From JAPLKB01 sp964429485 (GTDB lineage Bacteria > Desulfobacterota > Syntrophorhabdia > Syntrophorhabdales > Syntrophorhabdaceae): DNA of 64,000 nt. The position numbers were made by a program, and so were the translations under genes. Shown here piece after piece: positions 53,701 to 62,040 of the stretch. The notes beneath the pieces were generated by a model. That model worked only from the letters and a program-made list of their open reading frames with translations, searched no databases and was not told the DNA's origin. Position 1 is the stretch's first letter, and each line of letters begins with the position of its first letter. Location of the stretch: the NCBI GenBank assembly GCA_964429485.1, contig CAYSBW010000001.1:62001-126000 (forward strand), written 5' to 3'.

Positions 53701-53984
53701 GCTGTTTGACCTCCGATAGTAGGCAGTATGGCATCAGGTCTTTCGACTTTAATGATTTCTTCAAGGATTTCAGGAGTAAGAGGTTCAATATAAACCCTGT
53801 CTGCCATATCAGGATCTGTCATGATAGTAGCCGGGTTACTGTTAACAAGAATTACCCTGTAGCCTTCCTCTTTGAGCGCTTTACATGCCTGACTTCCTGA
53901 ATAATCAAATTCACATGCCTGACCTATAACAATAGGACCGGAGCCTATTATCAGTATACTCTGTATATCCGTTCGTTTGGGCAT
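50772..53984 (-). CDS. carB: Carbamoyl-phosphate synthase large subunit
   Basis: A 1070-residue enzyme that makes carbamoyl phosphate from bicarbonate, ammonia (tunnelled from CarA) and two ATP, for pyrimidine and arginine synthesis. The duplicated ATP-grasp halves are visible: SILIIGSGPIVIGQACEFDY and KKIMILGGGPNRIGQGIEFD start them, with IIRPSYTLGGTGASIAYN and VVRPSYVLGGRAMEIVYT as the lysine/glycine loops. The C-terminal allosteric (MGS-like) domain begins LGAGQNLPASGNVLLSVK. GAGGAAA lies before the ATG. It is the last gene of the mnmG-carAB run. Confidence 0.98.
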   Translation of the reverse strand: MPKRTDIQSILIIGSGPIVIGQACEFDYSGSQACKALKEEGYRVILVNSNPATIMTDPDMADRVYIEPLTPEILEEIIKVERPDAILPTIGGQTALNLATIISEKGILDKYDVELIGADYKAIKKAEDREEFKAAMEKIGLDVPRSGLAHNMEVAGEIAKKTGFPLIIRPSYTLGGTGASIAYNVEEFKTLALRGLESSMTTEILIEESVIGWKEYELEVMRDKKDNVVIICSIENFDAMGVHTGDSITVAPAQTLTDKEYQAMRDAAIKIIREVGVETGGSNIQFAVNPDTGRMTIIEMNPRVSRSSALASKATGFPIAKIAAKLAVGYSLDEIPNDITKKTPASFEPTIDYCVVKIPRFTFEKFKGADETLTVQMKSVGEAMAIGRTFKEALQKGFRSLETGVHGIIDKRLQGLNDPLFVKQKLITPNKDRIFYIRQALKNGMNINEIYELTCIDRWFLKNVEEIVQFENKIAGKNKLSKELMLQAKKLGFSDRQIGSLIKKDENKIRATRLKMGIKSVFKLVDTCAAEFEAYTPYYYSTYETEDESRISDKKKIMILGGGPNRIGQGIEFDYCCVHAAFALSTLGYETIMVNSNPETVSTDYDTSDKLYFEPLTFENVLDIAERERPDGVVVQFGGQTPLNLAESLQEYGIPIIGTTPESIDIAENRDKFKSLIQKLNLKQPENGIATSFQEAKEIAKTIGYPVVVRPSYVLGGRAMEIVYTDNDLMGFMEKAAEASPDRPILIDKFIEDAIEIDVDAVADGETCIVAGIMEHIEEAGIHSGDSACALPPYSLDDGVIDKIKTYTYMLAKELNVIGLMNIQYAVKNDEVYVLEVNPRASRTIPFVSKATGVQWAKIAVKVMVGLKLKDLGMHKEIKVNHVAVKESVFPFNKFYGVDTILGPEMKSTGEVMGIDMSFGAAFLKAQLGAGQNLPASGNVLLSVKNKDKRNVVFIAKKLSDLGFKIFATKGTGKVLANNGIYITFVNKISEGRPHIVDMIKNGELQFIINTPSGRHPMQDEVNIRASTVQYRIPYTTTLSGAQAMVNAIEHIRKGGIQVKALQDYYIKVN

Positions 53985-54073
53985 AAATTTCCTCTATTTT
54001 TCAAGGGTCTGTGTTTCCCTGATATTTAATGATTTGCATTTCACAGATTAGAACCCACTATTTTTATTACTGA

Positions 54074-55231
54074 TTACCCTCGGTCTGCCATCTCAATTTT
54101 CTTTTTGAATTTTTCCATCATATCAGTGAATTTAGTAAATAAACCATATGCATCATGAGGTCCCGGCGAGGCTTCGGGGTGATACTGGACAGAGAAAGCT
54201 GGATGTATTTTATGTTCCAGGCCTTCTATTGTATTATCGTTAAGATTGATATGTGTTGTCCTGATTGGTTCTTTTTTTATTGAATCAACATCTACTGCAA
54301 AACCATGGTTTTCCGAAACTATATGTATTTTTCCTGTTTTCAAGTCTTTTATGGGTTGGTTCGCGCCGCGATGTCCGAATTTGAGTTTGTATGTTTTTCC
54401 GCCATAGGCAAGACCTAGCAACTGTTGTCCCAGACAGATACCGAAAACAGGTATTTTATTGAGAAGTTTTTCTATCTCCTTGATTGCATATGGTACGCCT
54501 TCAGGATCTCCCGGACCGTTTGAAAGGAGCACCCCGTCAGCTTTCATGGCAAGCATTTCTTTAGCAGAGGTATTTGCAGGCACAACAGTAGTGTGACAGC
54601 CTGCTTTGTTGAGCATCCTGAGAATGTTAATTTTTACCCCGAAATCCATAACAACAACCTTTAATTTAAGATTTTCAAATCCATGATCCTTAAAACGTGA
54701 TCCACAGGAGTTTTTATCTTCAAAATCATAGGAATGACTGCAAGTTACTTCCTTAACCAGATCCCTGCCTGCAATACCCCTTGATGCCATTGCTTTTTTA
54801 ACAAGATTTCCACGATCAGTATCGATAGTGGAAATGACAGCCTTCATTGCGCCATGGACTCTTATGTGTTTTGTAAGGGCGCGGGTATCAACTTCTTCAA
54901 TGGCTATTATATTATGTCTTTGGAGATAATTTCCGATATTCTCCTGAGACCTGTGATTGCTTGCAATTTTACTGAGTTCTCTGATGATGAAGCCTTCAAT
55001 TTTCGGGCTTGTTGATTCAATATCATCTTCATTTATTCCATAATTTCCGATGAGAGGGTATGTCATTGTGACAATCTGTCCTTTATATGAAGGGTCTGTC
55101 ATTATTTCCTGATAACCTGTCATGCTGGTATTAAATACTATTTCTCCTTCTCTTTCACCCTCTATACCGCAGCTTCTGCCTTCAAATACTGTTCCGTCTT
55201 CAAGCGCTATGAGCGCCTTGGCTGTTTTCAT
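54074..55231 (-). CDS. carA: Carbamoyl-phosphate synthase small (glutaminase) subunit
   Basis: A 385-residue subunit. The N-terminal CPSase domain has LEDGTVFEGRSCGIEGER and FNTSMTGYQEIMTDPSYKGQ. The class I glutaminase carries the nucleophile in FGICLGQQLLGLAYG, with the His-Glu pair in VQYHPEASPGPHDA. The start at 55231 is chosen over an in-frame ATG 12 codons upstream because AAGGGGA lies five bases before it and the family begins here. It overlaps the upstream QueG-like gene by four bases and is followed by carB after 89 bases. Confidence 0.97.
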   Translation of the reverse strand: MKTAKALIALEDGTVFEGRSCGIEGEREGEIVFNTSMTGYQEIMTDPSYKGQIVTMTYPLIGNYGINEDDIESTSPKIEGFIIRELSKIASNHRSQENIGNYLQRHNIIAIEEVDTRALTKHIRVHGAMKAVISTIDTDRGNLVKKAMASRGIAGRDLVKEVTCSHSYDFEDKNSCGSRFKDHGFENLKLKVVVMDFGVKINILRMLNKAGCHTTVVPANTSAKEMLAMKADGVLLSNGPGDPEGVPYAIKEIEKLLNKIPVFGICLGQQLLGLAYGGKTYKLKFGHRGANQPIKDLKTGKIHIVSENHGFAVDVDSIKKEPIRTTHINLNDNTIEGLEHKIHPAFSVQYHPEASPGPHDAYGLFTKFTDMMEKFKKKIEMADRG

Positions 55232-55896
55232 TCTTTCCCCTTGCAGGCTTCTATACATATGCCACAAATATGATGACCGAGGTTTCTTTTATTTTTGAAT
55301 TCTGTAAGCATTTCATAACATCCTTTATGGTCAAAGAGAGATTGAGTTTCCTTTATTGCCCCTGCCGGACATTTGTCTATACAAGCTCTGCAATTTCCAC
55401 AATCCATTTCAAGCGGTTTATCTGTAATAAGGGGCATATTTGTCAGAACTGTGTTGTATCTTACTCTTGATCCGAAAACAGGGTGAACGAGCAGGTTGTT
55501 CCTGCCTATCCATCCTACACCTGATAAGACACCAAGATGTTTGTGGGAAATATGTCCTTTCTGGTTTCGCCAGTCTATAACCTGAGAAGCCCCGAAGGGT
55601 AGGGCGGTATAACCTTTCTTTTCTATTTCTTTTGAAAGTAAATATCCAATCATATCAAGTCTGTAGTTTAACTGCCTGTAATGGTGGAGATAAATGGGGT
55701 TTGGTCCGTCAGTTACAGTGCCCAGGATACCCTTTGTTAATACAAGACCAAAAAAAACAGCAAATGGTAACCTTTCTTTGATTGAATTATCGAGGCCTAC
55801 CAGTTCTTTTTCATATAAAGACATTTTCCCAATACCGGAAACGTCAGTTCCCAAGTCTGTCAAGCAATGTTTTATAAAATCATTATTATTTTCCAA
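55228..55896 (-). CDS. Short QueG-like ferredoxin-domain protein
   Basis: A 222-residue protein with the layout of the C-terminal part of epoxyqueuosine reductase and related corrinoid/iron-sulfur proteins. A DUF1730-like region (LGVLSGVGWIGRNNLLVHPV; GSRVRYNTVLTNMPL) precedes two [4Fe-4S] sites (CGNCRACIDKCPAGAI and HHICGICIEACKG, with a Cys in KGCYEM). QueG proper is about 350 residues and has a longer cobalamin-binding N-terminus, so this is a shortened relative of uncertain activity. The start is TTG 55896 with TGAGG five bases upstream. It lies between mnmG and carA, both concerned with tRNA or nucleotide metabolism. Confidence 0.8.
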   Translation of the reverse strand: MENNNDFIKHCLTDLGTDVSGIGKMSLYEKELVGLDNSIKERLPFAVFFGLVLTKGILGTVTDGPNPIYLHHYRQLNYRLDMIGYLLSKEIEKKGYTALPFGASQVIDWRNQKGHISHKHLGVLSGVGWIGRNNLLVHPVFGSRVRYNTVLTNMPLITDKPLEMDCGNCRACIDKCPAGAIKETQSLFDHKGCYEMLTEFKNKRNLGHHICGICIEACKGKE

Positions 55897-55959
55897 AATA
55901 ACCTCAGTATTTAAAATTCCTGAAATCTTTCCACGGAAATTATTTCCTTAAATCTTCCT

Positions 55960-57822
55960 TTAAAGTATGCCTGTTTTTTTCAAATATATCATCAAGGCTG
56001 TTGTAGCTGCGGGTGTAATACCGGGAATTCGGGATGCCTGACCTACAGTAAAGGGTCTGATTCCTGACAACTTTTCCACCACTTCCCTTGAAAGACCTGA
56101 AATTGTTCTGTATTCAGTATCCGGAGGGATTTTTATATTTTCCAGTCGTTTTGTTTTTTCTATCATCTCAACCTGTCTTTCTGTATAGCCCCGGTATTTA
56201 ATATTCAATTCCACCTGATATGCAATTCCGTCTTCAAGATTATCAAAGTCGGAATCTATGCGCTTTATGCTGTCCATGGTAACTTCAGGTTTTTTAAGGA
56301 GATCCTCAAAGGTAACAGGGTTTTTTATATTTTCGAAACCATTGTTCTTCAGCATTTCAATTGTTTCAGTTGTTGGTTTAAGCCTTTTGGAACGCAACAT
56401 TTCCTGTATACTGTTTATTTTCTTCTTTTTTTCCATTGTCGTTTTGTAGCGTTCTTTACTTACGATTCCGATATTATAGCCTTTTTCGGTAATTCTGATG
56501 TCCGCATTATCCTCTCGGAGCAGTAGCCTATATTCAGCTCTTGATGTAAACATTCTATAGGGTTCATCAACTCCTTTCGTTACGAGGTCGTCTATCATAA
56601 CCCCTATGTAAGCTTCATCCCTGCCGAGGCAGAAGGTTCCTCTGTCTTTGACTTTTAAAGCAGCATTAATACCTGCCATTAACCCCTGAGCTGCTGCCTC
56701 TTCATAACCTGTTGTACCGTTTATCTGACCTGCATGAAAAAGATTCTTTATAAGCTTTGTCTCAAGAGTGGCATAGAGTTGTGTGGGATATACAAAATCA
56801 TATTCTATCCCGTAACCTGGCCGTGTAATTTCAACATGTTCAAGGCCATCCACACTCCTTAGCATCTTTAGCTGTATATCAAGAGGGAGACTTGTTGAAA
56901 GGCCATTCGGGTAATATTCAATTGTGTCAAGACCTTCAGGTTCTATAAATATGTGATGACGTTTCTTATCCTGAAATTTAACTATTTTGTCTTCAATAGA
57001 TGGACAGTATCTTACCCCGATCCCTTCTATTTTACCTGTATATAGCGGTGATCTATCCAAGCCTGATCTTATTGCATCATGGGTTTTTTCATTTGTATAA
57101 GTTAACCAGCAGGGAACGAGTTTATTATGAACTTTGCCGGTAAGGAAGGAAAAAGGCTGTGGAGGATTATCACTATGCTGGGGTTCAAGCCTGGAAAAGT
57201 CTATGGTTCTTCCATCAAGACGGGGGCATGTTCCTGTTTTGAGACGCCCGATTTTAAAACCAAGATCTTTTAGACATAGAGAGAGACCTATAGAGGGGGG
57301 ATCTCCCATCCTTCCTGCTTCAAAATGTTCCATACCAACATGAATCAATCCTCGTAAAAAAGTACCTGTTGTAAGAATCACAGTTTTACCGTAGAATTTT
57401 TCTCCCCATTGTGCTTGTACTCCTGTAACTGCCCCGTTGTTTATGAGGAGCTTTTCAACAAGGCTTTGCCGAAGCCATAGATTGGCTTGCCTTTCAAGAA
57501 TCCCTTTCATTCTCAGGGCATATTGTATCTTGTCAGCCTGTATGCGGGTGGCCCTAACAGCAGGCCCTTTTTTCATATTCAGGATACGAAACTGTATTCC
57601 TGTCGCATCGATGTTTTCCCCCATTTTGCCGTCAAGTGCATCGATTTCTTTTACAAGATGCCCCTTGCCGAGCCCGCCTATGGCGGGATTGCATGACATA
57701 AAGGCTATATGATCAAGATTTGTTGTCAGAAGAAGGGTCTTTGTACCTAAACGGGCAGAAGCAAGGGCTGCTTCACAACCTGCATGACCTGCTCCCACCA
57801 CTATAACATCAAAATTGTCCAT
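55960..57822 (-). CDS. mnmG: tRNA uridine-5-carboxymethylaminomethyl modification enzyme MnmG
   Basis: A 620-residue FAD enzyme that forms the 5-substituent on wobble uridines with MnmE. The FAD motif DVIVVGAGHAGCEAALASAR is at the N-terminus. PAIGGLGKGHLVKEIDALDG, FRILNMKKGPAVRATRIQAD and LYATLETKLIKNLFHAGQIN are family signatures. The helical C-terminus ends RIPGITPAATTALMIYLKK. It leads a minus-strand run with the QueG-like gene and carAB. MnmE is on the other strand at 41.6-43 kb. Confidence 0.97.
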   Translation of the reverse strand: MDNFDVIVVGAGHAGCEAALASARLGTKTLLLTTNLDHIAFMSCNPAIGGLGKGHLVKEIDALDGKMGENIDATGIQFRILNMKKGPAVRATRIQADKIQYALRMKGILERQANLWLRQSLVEKLLINNGAVTGVQAQWGEKFYGKTVILTTGTFLRGLIHVGMEHFEAGRMGDPPSIGLSLCLKDLGFKIGRLKTGTCPRLDGRTIDFSRLEPQHSDNPPQPFSFLTGKVHNKLVPCWLTYTNEKTHDAIRSGLDRSPLYTGKIEGIGVRYCPSIEDKIVKFQDKKRHHIFIEPEGLDTIEYYPNGLSTSLPLDIQLKMLRSVDGLEHVEITRPGYGIEYDFVYPTQLYATLETKLIKNLFHAGQINGTTGYEEAAAQGLMAGINAALKVKDRGTFCLGRDEAYIGVMIDDLVTKGVDEPYRMFTSRAEYRLLLREDNADIRITEKGYNIGIVSKERYKTTMEKKKKINSIQEMLRSKRLKPTTETIEMLKNNGFENIKNPVTFEDLLKKPEVTMDSIKRIDSDFDNLEDGIAYQVELNIKYRGYTERQVEMIEKTKRLENIKIPPDTEYRTISGLSREVVEKLSGIRPFTVGQASRIPGITPAATTALMIYLKKTGIL

Positions 57823-57899
57823 GGTATTCCAAGGTAAAACTCCTGTAAGATTAAAAGATCCATATTTTAGCAGAAATAATAAGTTTTTTCCAGAGGTTA

Positions 57900-57935
57900 T
57901 TGAATAACGCGTTCAGTATATTAATTATTATTCAA
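57900..57935. repeat. Inverted repeat in the mnmG/K-channel divergent gap
   Basis: TTGAATAA (57900-57907) and TTATTCAA (57928-57935) are perfect eight-base arms about 20 bases apart, in the 311-base gap between divergent genes. It may be an operator or chance in AT-rich DNA. Apart from this and the promoter below, the gap shows no gene. Confidence 0.3.
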
Positions 57936-57971
57936 CCCTATAGATGGTTTTAATGCTGTGACAAAAAAGTG

Positions 57972-58000
57972 TTGACAATGCGTAGCGTGTACAATATTTT
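57972..58000 (+). promoter_or_regulatory. Promoter candidate for the K+ channel gene
   Basis: TTGACA (57972-57977), a 17-base spacer and TATTTT (57995-58000) lie 135 bases before the channel start. The -35 is consensus and the spacing ideal; the -10 is weaker. Confidence 0.5.
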
Positions 58001-58134
58001 TATTCAAAAGTAATTCCTGACAATAAGGCACAATGTTTTTGATTCTGTACAATAATAAAACCAGTTAACAGGAATGAAACTGCGAAGTGCAAAAGTTAAG
58101 TTGTGTTCCTTGTAAATGATTTGGAGGGGAAGTT

Positions 58135-59832
58135 TTGAAGTTCTATTCATCTATAGTCAGCTCCATGGTTGAGGGCAGAAGTTCGAAACAGAATATTCGT
58201 GTGCTCTTCTATTTTATTGTTGTTCTGGCAGCTATGGTTACTGTTTACAGTGTTATCTTCCACTTTATTATGGCGTGGGAAGGTCGTGAATATTCCTGGA
58301 TAACTGGTTTTTACTGGACCCTGACTGTTATGACAACTCTTGGATTTGGGGATATTACTTTCACCAGGGATCTTGGATTATTATTTTCTATTCTTGTGCT
58401 TCTTTCAGGTGTTGTTTTCATGCTTGTCCTTCTTCCCTTTGCATTCATCAAATTCTTTTTTGCGCCATGGATGGCTGAGGAATCAAAGAGACGTGCTCCG
58501 AGAGAATTGCCTGCCAATACCAGTGATCATGTAATTATGACTGCATATGATGATGTGACAGCTGCTCTTGTTGAGAGATTGATAACTTACAAACGAAATT
58601 ACGTGGTGATAGTGGAAAATCACGAACAGGCCGGAATGTTATCAGATCTTGGAATCAGAGTTGCAATGGGTAATATAGATGATCCGGAAACATTCAGGAA
58701 AATGTGTGTTCATAAAGCAGCCCTTGTGGTTGCTACCAACAGTGATGAAATTAACACAAACATTGCTTTTACCGTACGTGAACTGAACGAGACTGTTCCT
58801 ATAATAACTACAGCTGATTCTCCAAATTCGATTGATATACTGACCATGGCAGGAAGTTCCAGAGTTGTTGAAGTTGCAGATCTCCTTGCCCGTTCTTTTG
58901 TTAACTGGACAATGTGTGGTGATTTCCAATCAAATATTATAGGAAGGCTGGATGAGCTGATTATTTCTGAAACTGCTGTTATGAACACCCCCCTTGTCGG
59001 TAAAACAGTTGCTGAAAGCAAATTACGTGAATTAATGGGGGTTACGATAGTGGGCATGTGGGAGAGAGGCAAAGCTTTAATTCCCGCACCTGATAAAATA
59101 ATTACGAACAGTACTGTTCTTCTTCTTGCAGGAACGGAAAAGCAGATAGCAACTTATGACGAAGTTTTTTCTATATATCAGATCTTTCGACATGCAGGTG
59201 ATCCTGTTATAGTTATAGGAGGTGGCAGGGTAGGCACTGCTATTGCAAAAAGATTTGAAGAAAGGAGTGTTCCCTATCTTATTATAGAGAAAAATTTAAG
59301 AAGGGCAGGTGATCCGAATATTATACAGGGCGATGCTGCTGATATTAACACTCTCAAAAAAGCATGGATTGAAAAAGCCCCGGCTGTTCTGATAACAACT
59401 CACAATGATGCAACCAACATATACCTTACCAAATATTGCAGGAGTCTGAGACCTGATCTTCAGATTATAAGCAGAGCAAATATGGATCGTAATGTATCCA
59501 CTCTGCACAGAGCAGGAGCAGATTTTGTAATGTCTTATCCTGTGCTGGGAGTTGATGTTGTTTTTAGCTTTCTGATACAGCAGGATGCTATAATGCTTGT
59601 TGAAGGCTTCATACTTTTCCATGTGGTAGCCCCGAAGATCCTTGTTGGTGTGACTCTTGTACAATCCCGTATAAGGCAGGAAACCGGCTGTAGTGTAGTT
59701 GCGATTAAGACAGAAGGTAAACTGGTAGTGAATCCCGATCCTTCCTGTCCGATCACAGAAGGTTCTGAGCTGATTATTATGGGTACTTATGACAATGAAC
59801 GCCAATTTTTCAGAACATATCTAAATTCGTAA
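58135..59832 (+). CDS. Two-helix K+ channel with two RCK (TrkA-N/TrkA-C) units
   Basis: A 565-residue ligand-gated potassium channel subunit of MthK type. Helix 1 (residues about 22-47) and helix 2 (76-105) flank a pore helix and the filter TVMTTLGFGDITF. The first RCK unit starts TSDHVIMTAYDDVTAALVERL and lacks a GxGxxG loop. The first TrkA-C follows (AVMNTPLVGKTVAESKLREL). A second unit has VIVIGGGRVGTAIAKRFEER with an intact Rossmann loop, and a second TrkA-C ends the protein. The TTG start has GGAGG seven bases upstream; no ATG fits. It runs divergently from mnmG and converges on the KefB-like antiporter gene, so the two K+ systems are neighbours. Confidence 0.93.
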   Translation: MKFYSSIVSSMVEGRSSKQNIRVLFYFIVVLAAMVTVYSVIFHFIMAWEGREYSWITGFYWTLTVMTTLGFGDITFTRDLGLLFSILVLLSGVVFMLVLLPFAFIKFFFAPWMAEESKRRAPRELPANTSDHVIMTAYDDVTAALVERLITYKRNYVVIVENHEQAGMLSDLGIRVAMGNIDDPETFRKMCVHKAALVVATNSDEINTNIAFTVRELNETVPIITTADSPNSIDILTMAGSSRVVEVADLLARSFVNWTMCGDFQSNIIGRLDELIISETAVMNTPLVGKTVAESKLRELMGVTIVGMWERGKALIPAPDKIITNSTVLLLAGTEKQIATYDEVFSIYQIFRHAGDPVIVIGGGRVGTAIAKRFEERSVPYLIIEKNLRRAGDPNIIQGDAADINTLKKAWIEKAPAVLITTHNDATNIYLTKYCRSLRPDLQIISRANMDRNVSTLHRAGADFVMSYPVLGVDVVFSFLIQQDAIMLVEGFILFHVVAPKILVGVTLVQSRIRQETGCSVVAIKTEGKLVVNPDPSCPITEGSELIIMGTYDNERQFFRTYLNS

Positions 59833-59943
59833 TCCTTAATATTTTTTTAGCACAGGTAAGACAAAAACAGAGGAGCTGAATGTAAGTGAAATAAAATTGC
59901 TGCAAAAAACTATACACTGTTCGATATGAATCTGATGCTGCTT

Positions 59944-61794
59944 TTAGTTAATTATTTCATTGCGCTCTTTGAGTTTCTCAATTTCATTGTCAACTATCTT
60001 CTTAAGAGATGAAGAATCAGTGGATAGAATATTGCCAATTATTGAGACCAGATGCTTTGCAGTAAGTATCCTCGGCATAAAGACATAATCAGCTCCTTCA
60101 GCATACATATTAAGAGCTCTTTTTGTGCTTTCAGCTGTAACGATAATTCTTGTGTCAGGATTCATATTTCTAATGTGCCTTATCAATCTCAGATTATCTG
60201 TTCCCACCAATATGCTGTCGGGTATTGTAGAAATTACAAGTTTTGCCTCATGTATTCCAGCATGGTAAAGTGTGTCAGGATGACTTATATCTCCATAAAT
60301 AACTTTGATACCCATCGTCTGAAGCGTTAAATAAGCTTCAGGATTGAAGTCAACTATAATGAGTCTGTCTTTCAGATGAGCTTCCGGTGTTTCTCTGTCC
60401 ACATCAAGTATTTCATTTACAAGCGAGCTTGCTGTGCGATGGAATCCAAGAATGGCTATTTCCTTGTCATATTCTTCACTGTATTCACATTCCTTTGTTT
60501 CAATATCCTTCAGTCCTGTTTTTTTCAGCGCCTTATTAAGTGTTTTTTGGATGTTGTCGCTGTATTTGATCATATAGGTTGATACAATAGAGGTTATTAC
60601 GAAAATAAAAATCACAATGGACATGATATCTTTCCCAATATGACCTGCTTCAAATCCAAGAGTTGTTATGACAAGAGAGAACTCACTGATCTGTCCAAGG
60701 TTTATGGATGTGAGAAGGCTGATTCTATTGCCGTTTTTAAGAAAATACAGTATTGGATATATAGATAAAAATCTTGAAAAAATAAGAAAAACAGATGCTA
60801 TACCTGCAACGACAAGGATGTCTGGATTACTTAAAGGATCAGGTATCTGCATTCCGAGAGCAACAAAAAAAAGAGTCACAAAAAAGTCTCTGATATTTAC
60901 TACCTTTGCTATTACGTCAAGATTGTATGGAAATGTAGAAATTGCAACACCCGCTATCAGCGCCCCCATTTCCAGGGACAGACCCATATAACCTGCTATG
61001 CTGCAAATAAAGAAACACCAGCCAAGCGAGGACACAAGTACAAGCTCAGGGACCTTTGATACAGTTCTGAAAAGCTTGTTAAGCACATATTTGCTGAGCA
61101 ATAGACTTACACCAACAAGCGCAGCACCTTTGACGAATGAGAATAATATGGAAAATATTTGTGGATTGGAGAGGTTCGGTTGAATGCCAAGCAAAATAAT
61201 TGCCCATATATCCTGGAATACAAGGATACCTAATGTTATTCTTCCTGCCAGTGTATCTATTTCAAACTTTCCGTAAAGAAGTTTTACCACGATAGCCGTG
61301 CTGCTCAGTGAACAGCAGGCAGCCAGATAAAGCAGGTCATAACGACCTTCACCAATAGTATATCCAAGCAGACCAAAGAAACCCAGTCCGAGCAAAGCGC
61401 ATATTATGAACTGGAAAAGACCGCTTACAATGAGCGATTTACCTGACTCTTTCAGTTTTTTGATATCAATTTCCAGACCTATCAGAAAAAGAAGCAATAC
61501 CAGTCCTATGTGAGAAAGTGTTTCAATATCTTTCAGATTGGTTATCAGTCCTGAACCGATGTTAGGGCCGATAAGAACCCCGGCTGCAATATATGCCAGA
61601 AGAAGGGGTTGTTTTAATATATGACCGACAAAGGACATCACTGTTGCTGCGAGTATTGCTATTCCTATGCTGTTGATTAGATTGCTTTCTCCGCTTTCAG
61701 AAGCCATGACAGATGTTGAGAATAAAATGAAAACAGCTGTCATAGTGGCTGTAACACAAGGTAGTCCGAATATAAAGTTTTTAATTATTTGCAT
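59944..61794 (-). CDS. KefB-like CPA2 cation/proton antiporter with TrkA-N domain
   Basis: A 616-residue inner-membrane antiporter. About twelve hydrophobic segments occupy residues 10-410, including ILKQPLLLAYIAAGVLIGPN, GLVLLLFLIGLEIDIKKLK and FQDIWAIILLGIQ, typical of the CPA2/Kef branch. The C-terminal RCK part begins EIAILGFHRTASSLVNEILD, lacks a GxGxxG motif, and continues with VIYGDISHPDTLYHAGI and ADYVFMPRILTAKHLVSII. K+/H+ exchange gated by a nucleotide is likely but not proven. A long hairpin lies in its leader, 22 bases before the start. Confidence 0.92.
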   Translation of the reverse strand: MQIIKNFIFGLPCVTATMTAVFILFSTSVMASESGESNLINSIGIAILAATVMSFVGHILKQPLLLAYIAAGVLIGPNIGSGLITNLKDIETLSHIGLVLLLFLIGLEIDIKKLKESGKSLIVSGLFQFIICALLGLGFFGLLGYTIGEGRYDLLYLAACCSLSSTAIVVKLLYGKFEIDTLAGRITLGILVFQDIWAIILLGIQPNLSNPQIFSILFSFVKGAALVGVSLLLSKYVLNKLFRTVSKVPELVLVSSLGWCFFICSIAGYMGLSLEMGALIAGVAISTFPYNLDVIAKVVNIRDFFVTLFFVALGMQIPDPLSNPDILVVAGIASVFLIFSRFLSIYPILYFLKNGNRISLLTSINLGQISEFSLVITTLGFEAGHIGKDIMSIVIFIFVITSIVSTYMIKYSDNIQKTLNKALKKTGLKDIETKECEYSEEYDKEIAILGFHRTASSLVNEILDVDRETPEAHLKDRLIIVDFNPEAYLTLQTMGIKVIYGDISHPDTLYHAGIHEAKLVISTIPDSILVGTDNLRLIRHIRNMNPDTRIIVTAESTKRALNMYAEGADYVFMPRILTAKHLVSIIGNILSTDSSSLKKIVDNEIEKLKERNEIIN

Positions 61795-61816
61795 ATTACG
61801 CTCATACTTGTTTTTT

Positions 61817-61867
61817 TATAGTCGTCGTTTGTCTGAATGTACAGAGACTGTATTACAAACGACTATA
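61817..61867. repeat. Nested inverted repeat in the leader of the KefB-like gene
   Basis: TATAGTCG-(TCG)-TTTGT (61817-61832) is complementary to ACAAACGACTATA (61855-61867), 13 pairs with a three-base bulge. Inside the loop, TACAG-AGA-CTGTA (61840-61852) is a second perfect palindrome. On the minus strand it sits 22 bases before the antiporter ATG, so it would fold in the mRNA leader or act as a DNA operator. It is followed by A-rich, not T-rich, sequence on the minus strand, so it is not an attenuator of the common kind. Confidence 0.6.
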
Positions 61868-62040
61868 TTTCGAAAGATGATGTTATGGATCTTCACATGC
61901 TTTCACTTTTATAATATGAAACATCAGAAATAAAAGCAATACTGATTGTCGATCAGGTAATAACATAAGCAATACTTCCGGTGAAGTTAGTTTATGATTG
62001 TACTTGAATATTTAGAGCCTATAAGCATTAAATAATATTG

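Noticed and set aside
50769..53900. Open frames on the + strand opposite carB
   Set aside because: Shadows of the conserved carB frame; composition is cysteine- and phenylalanine-rich and not protein-like.
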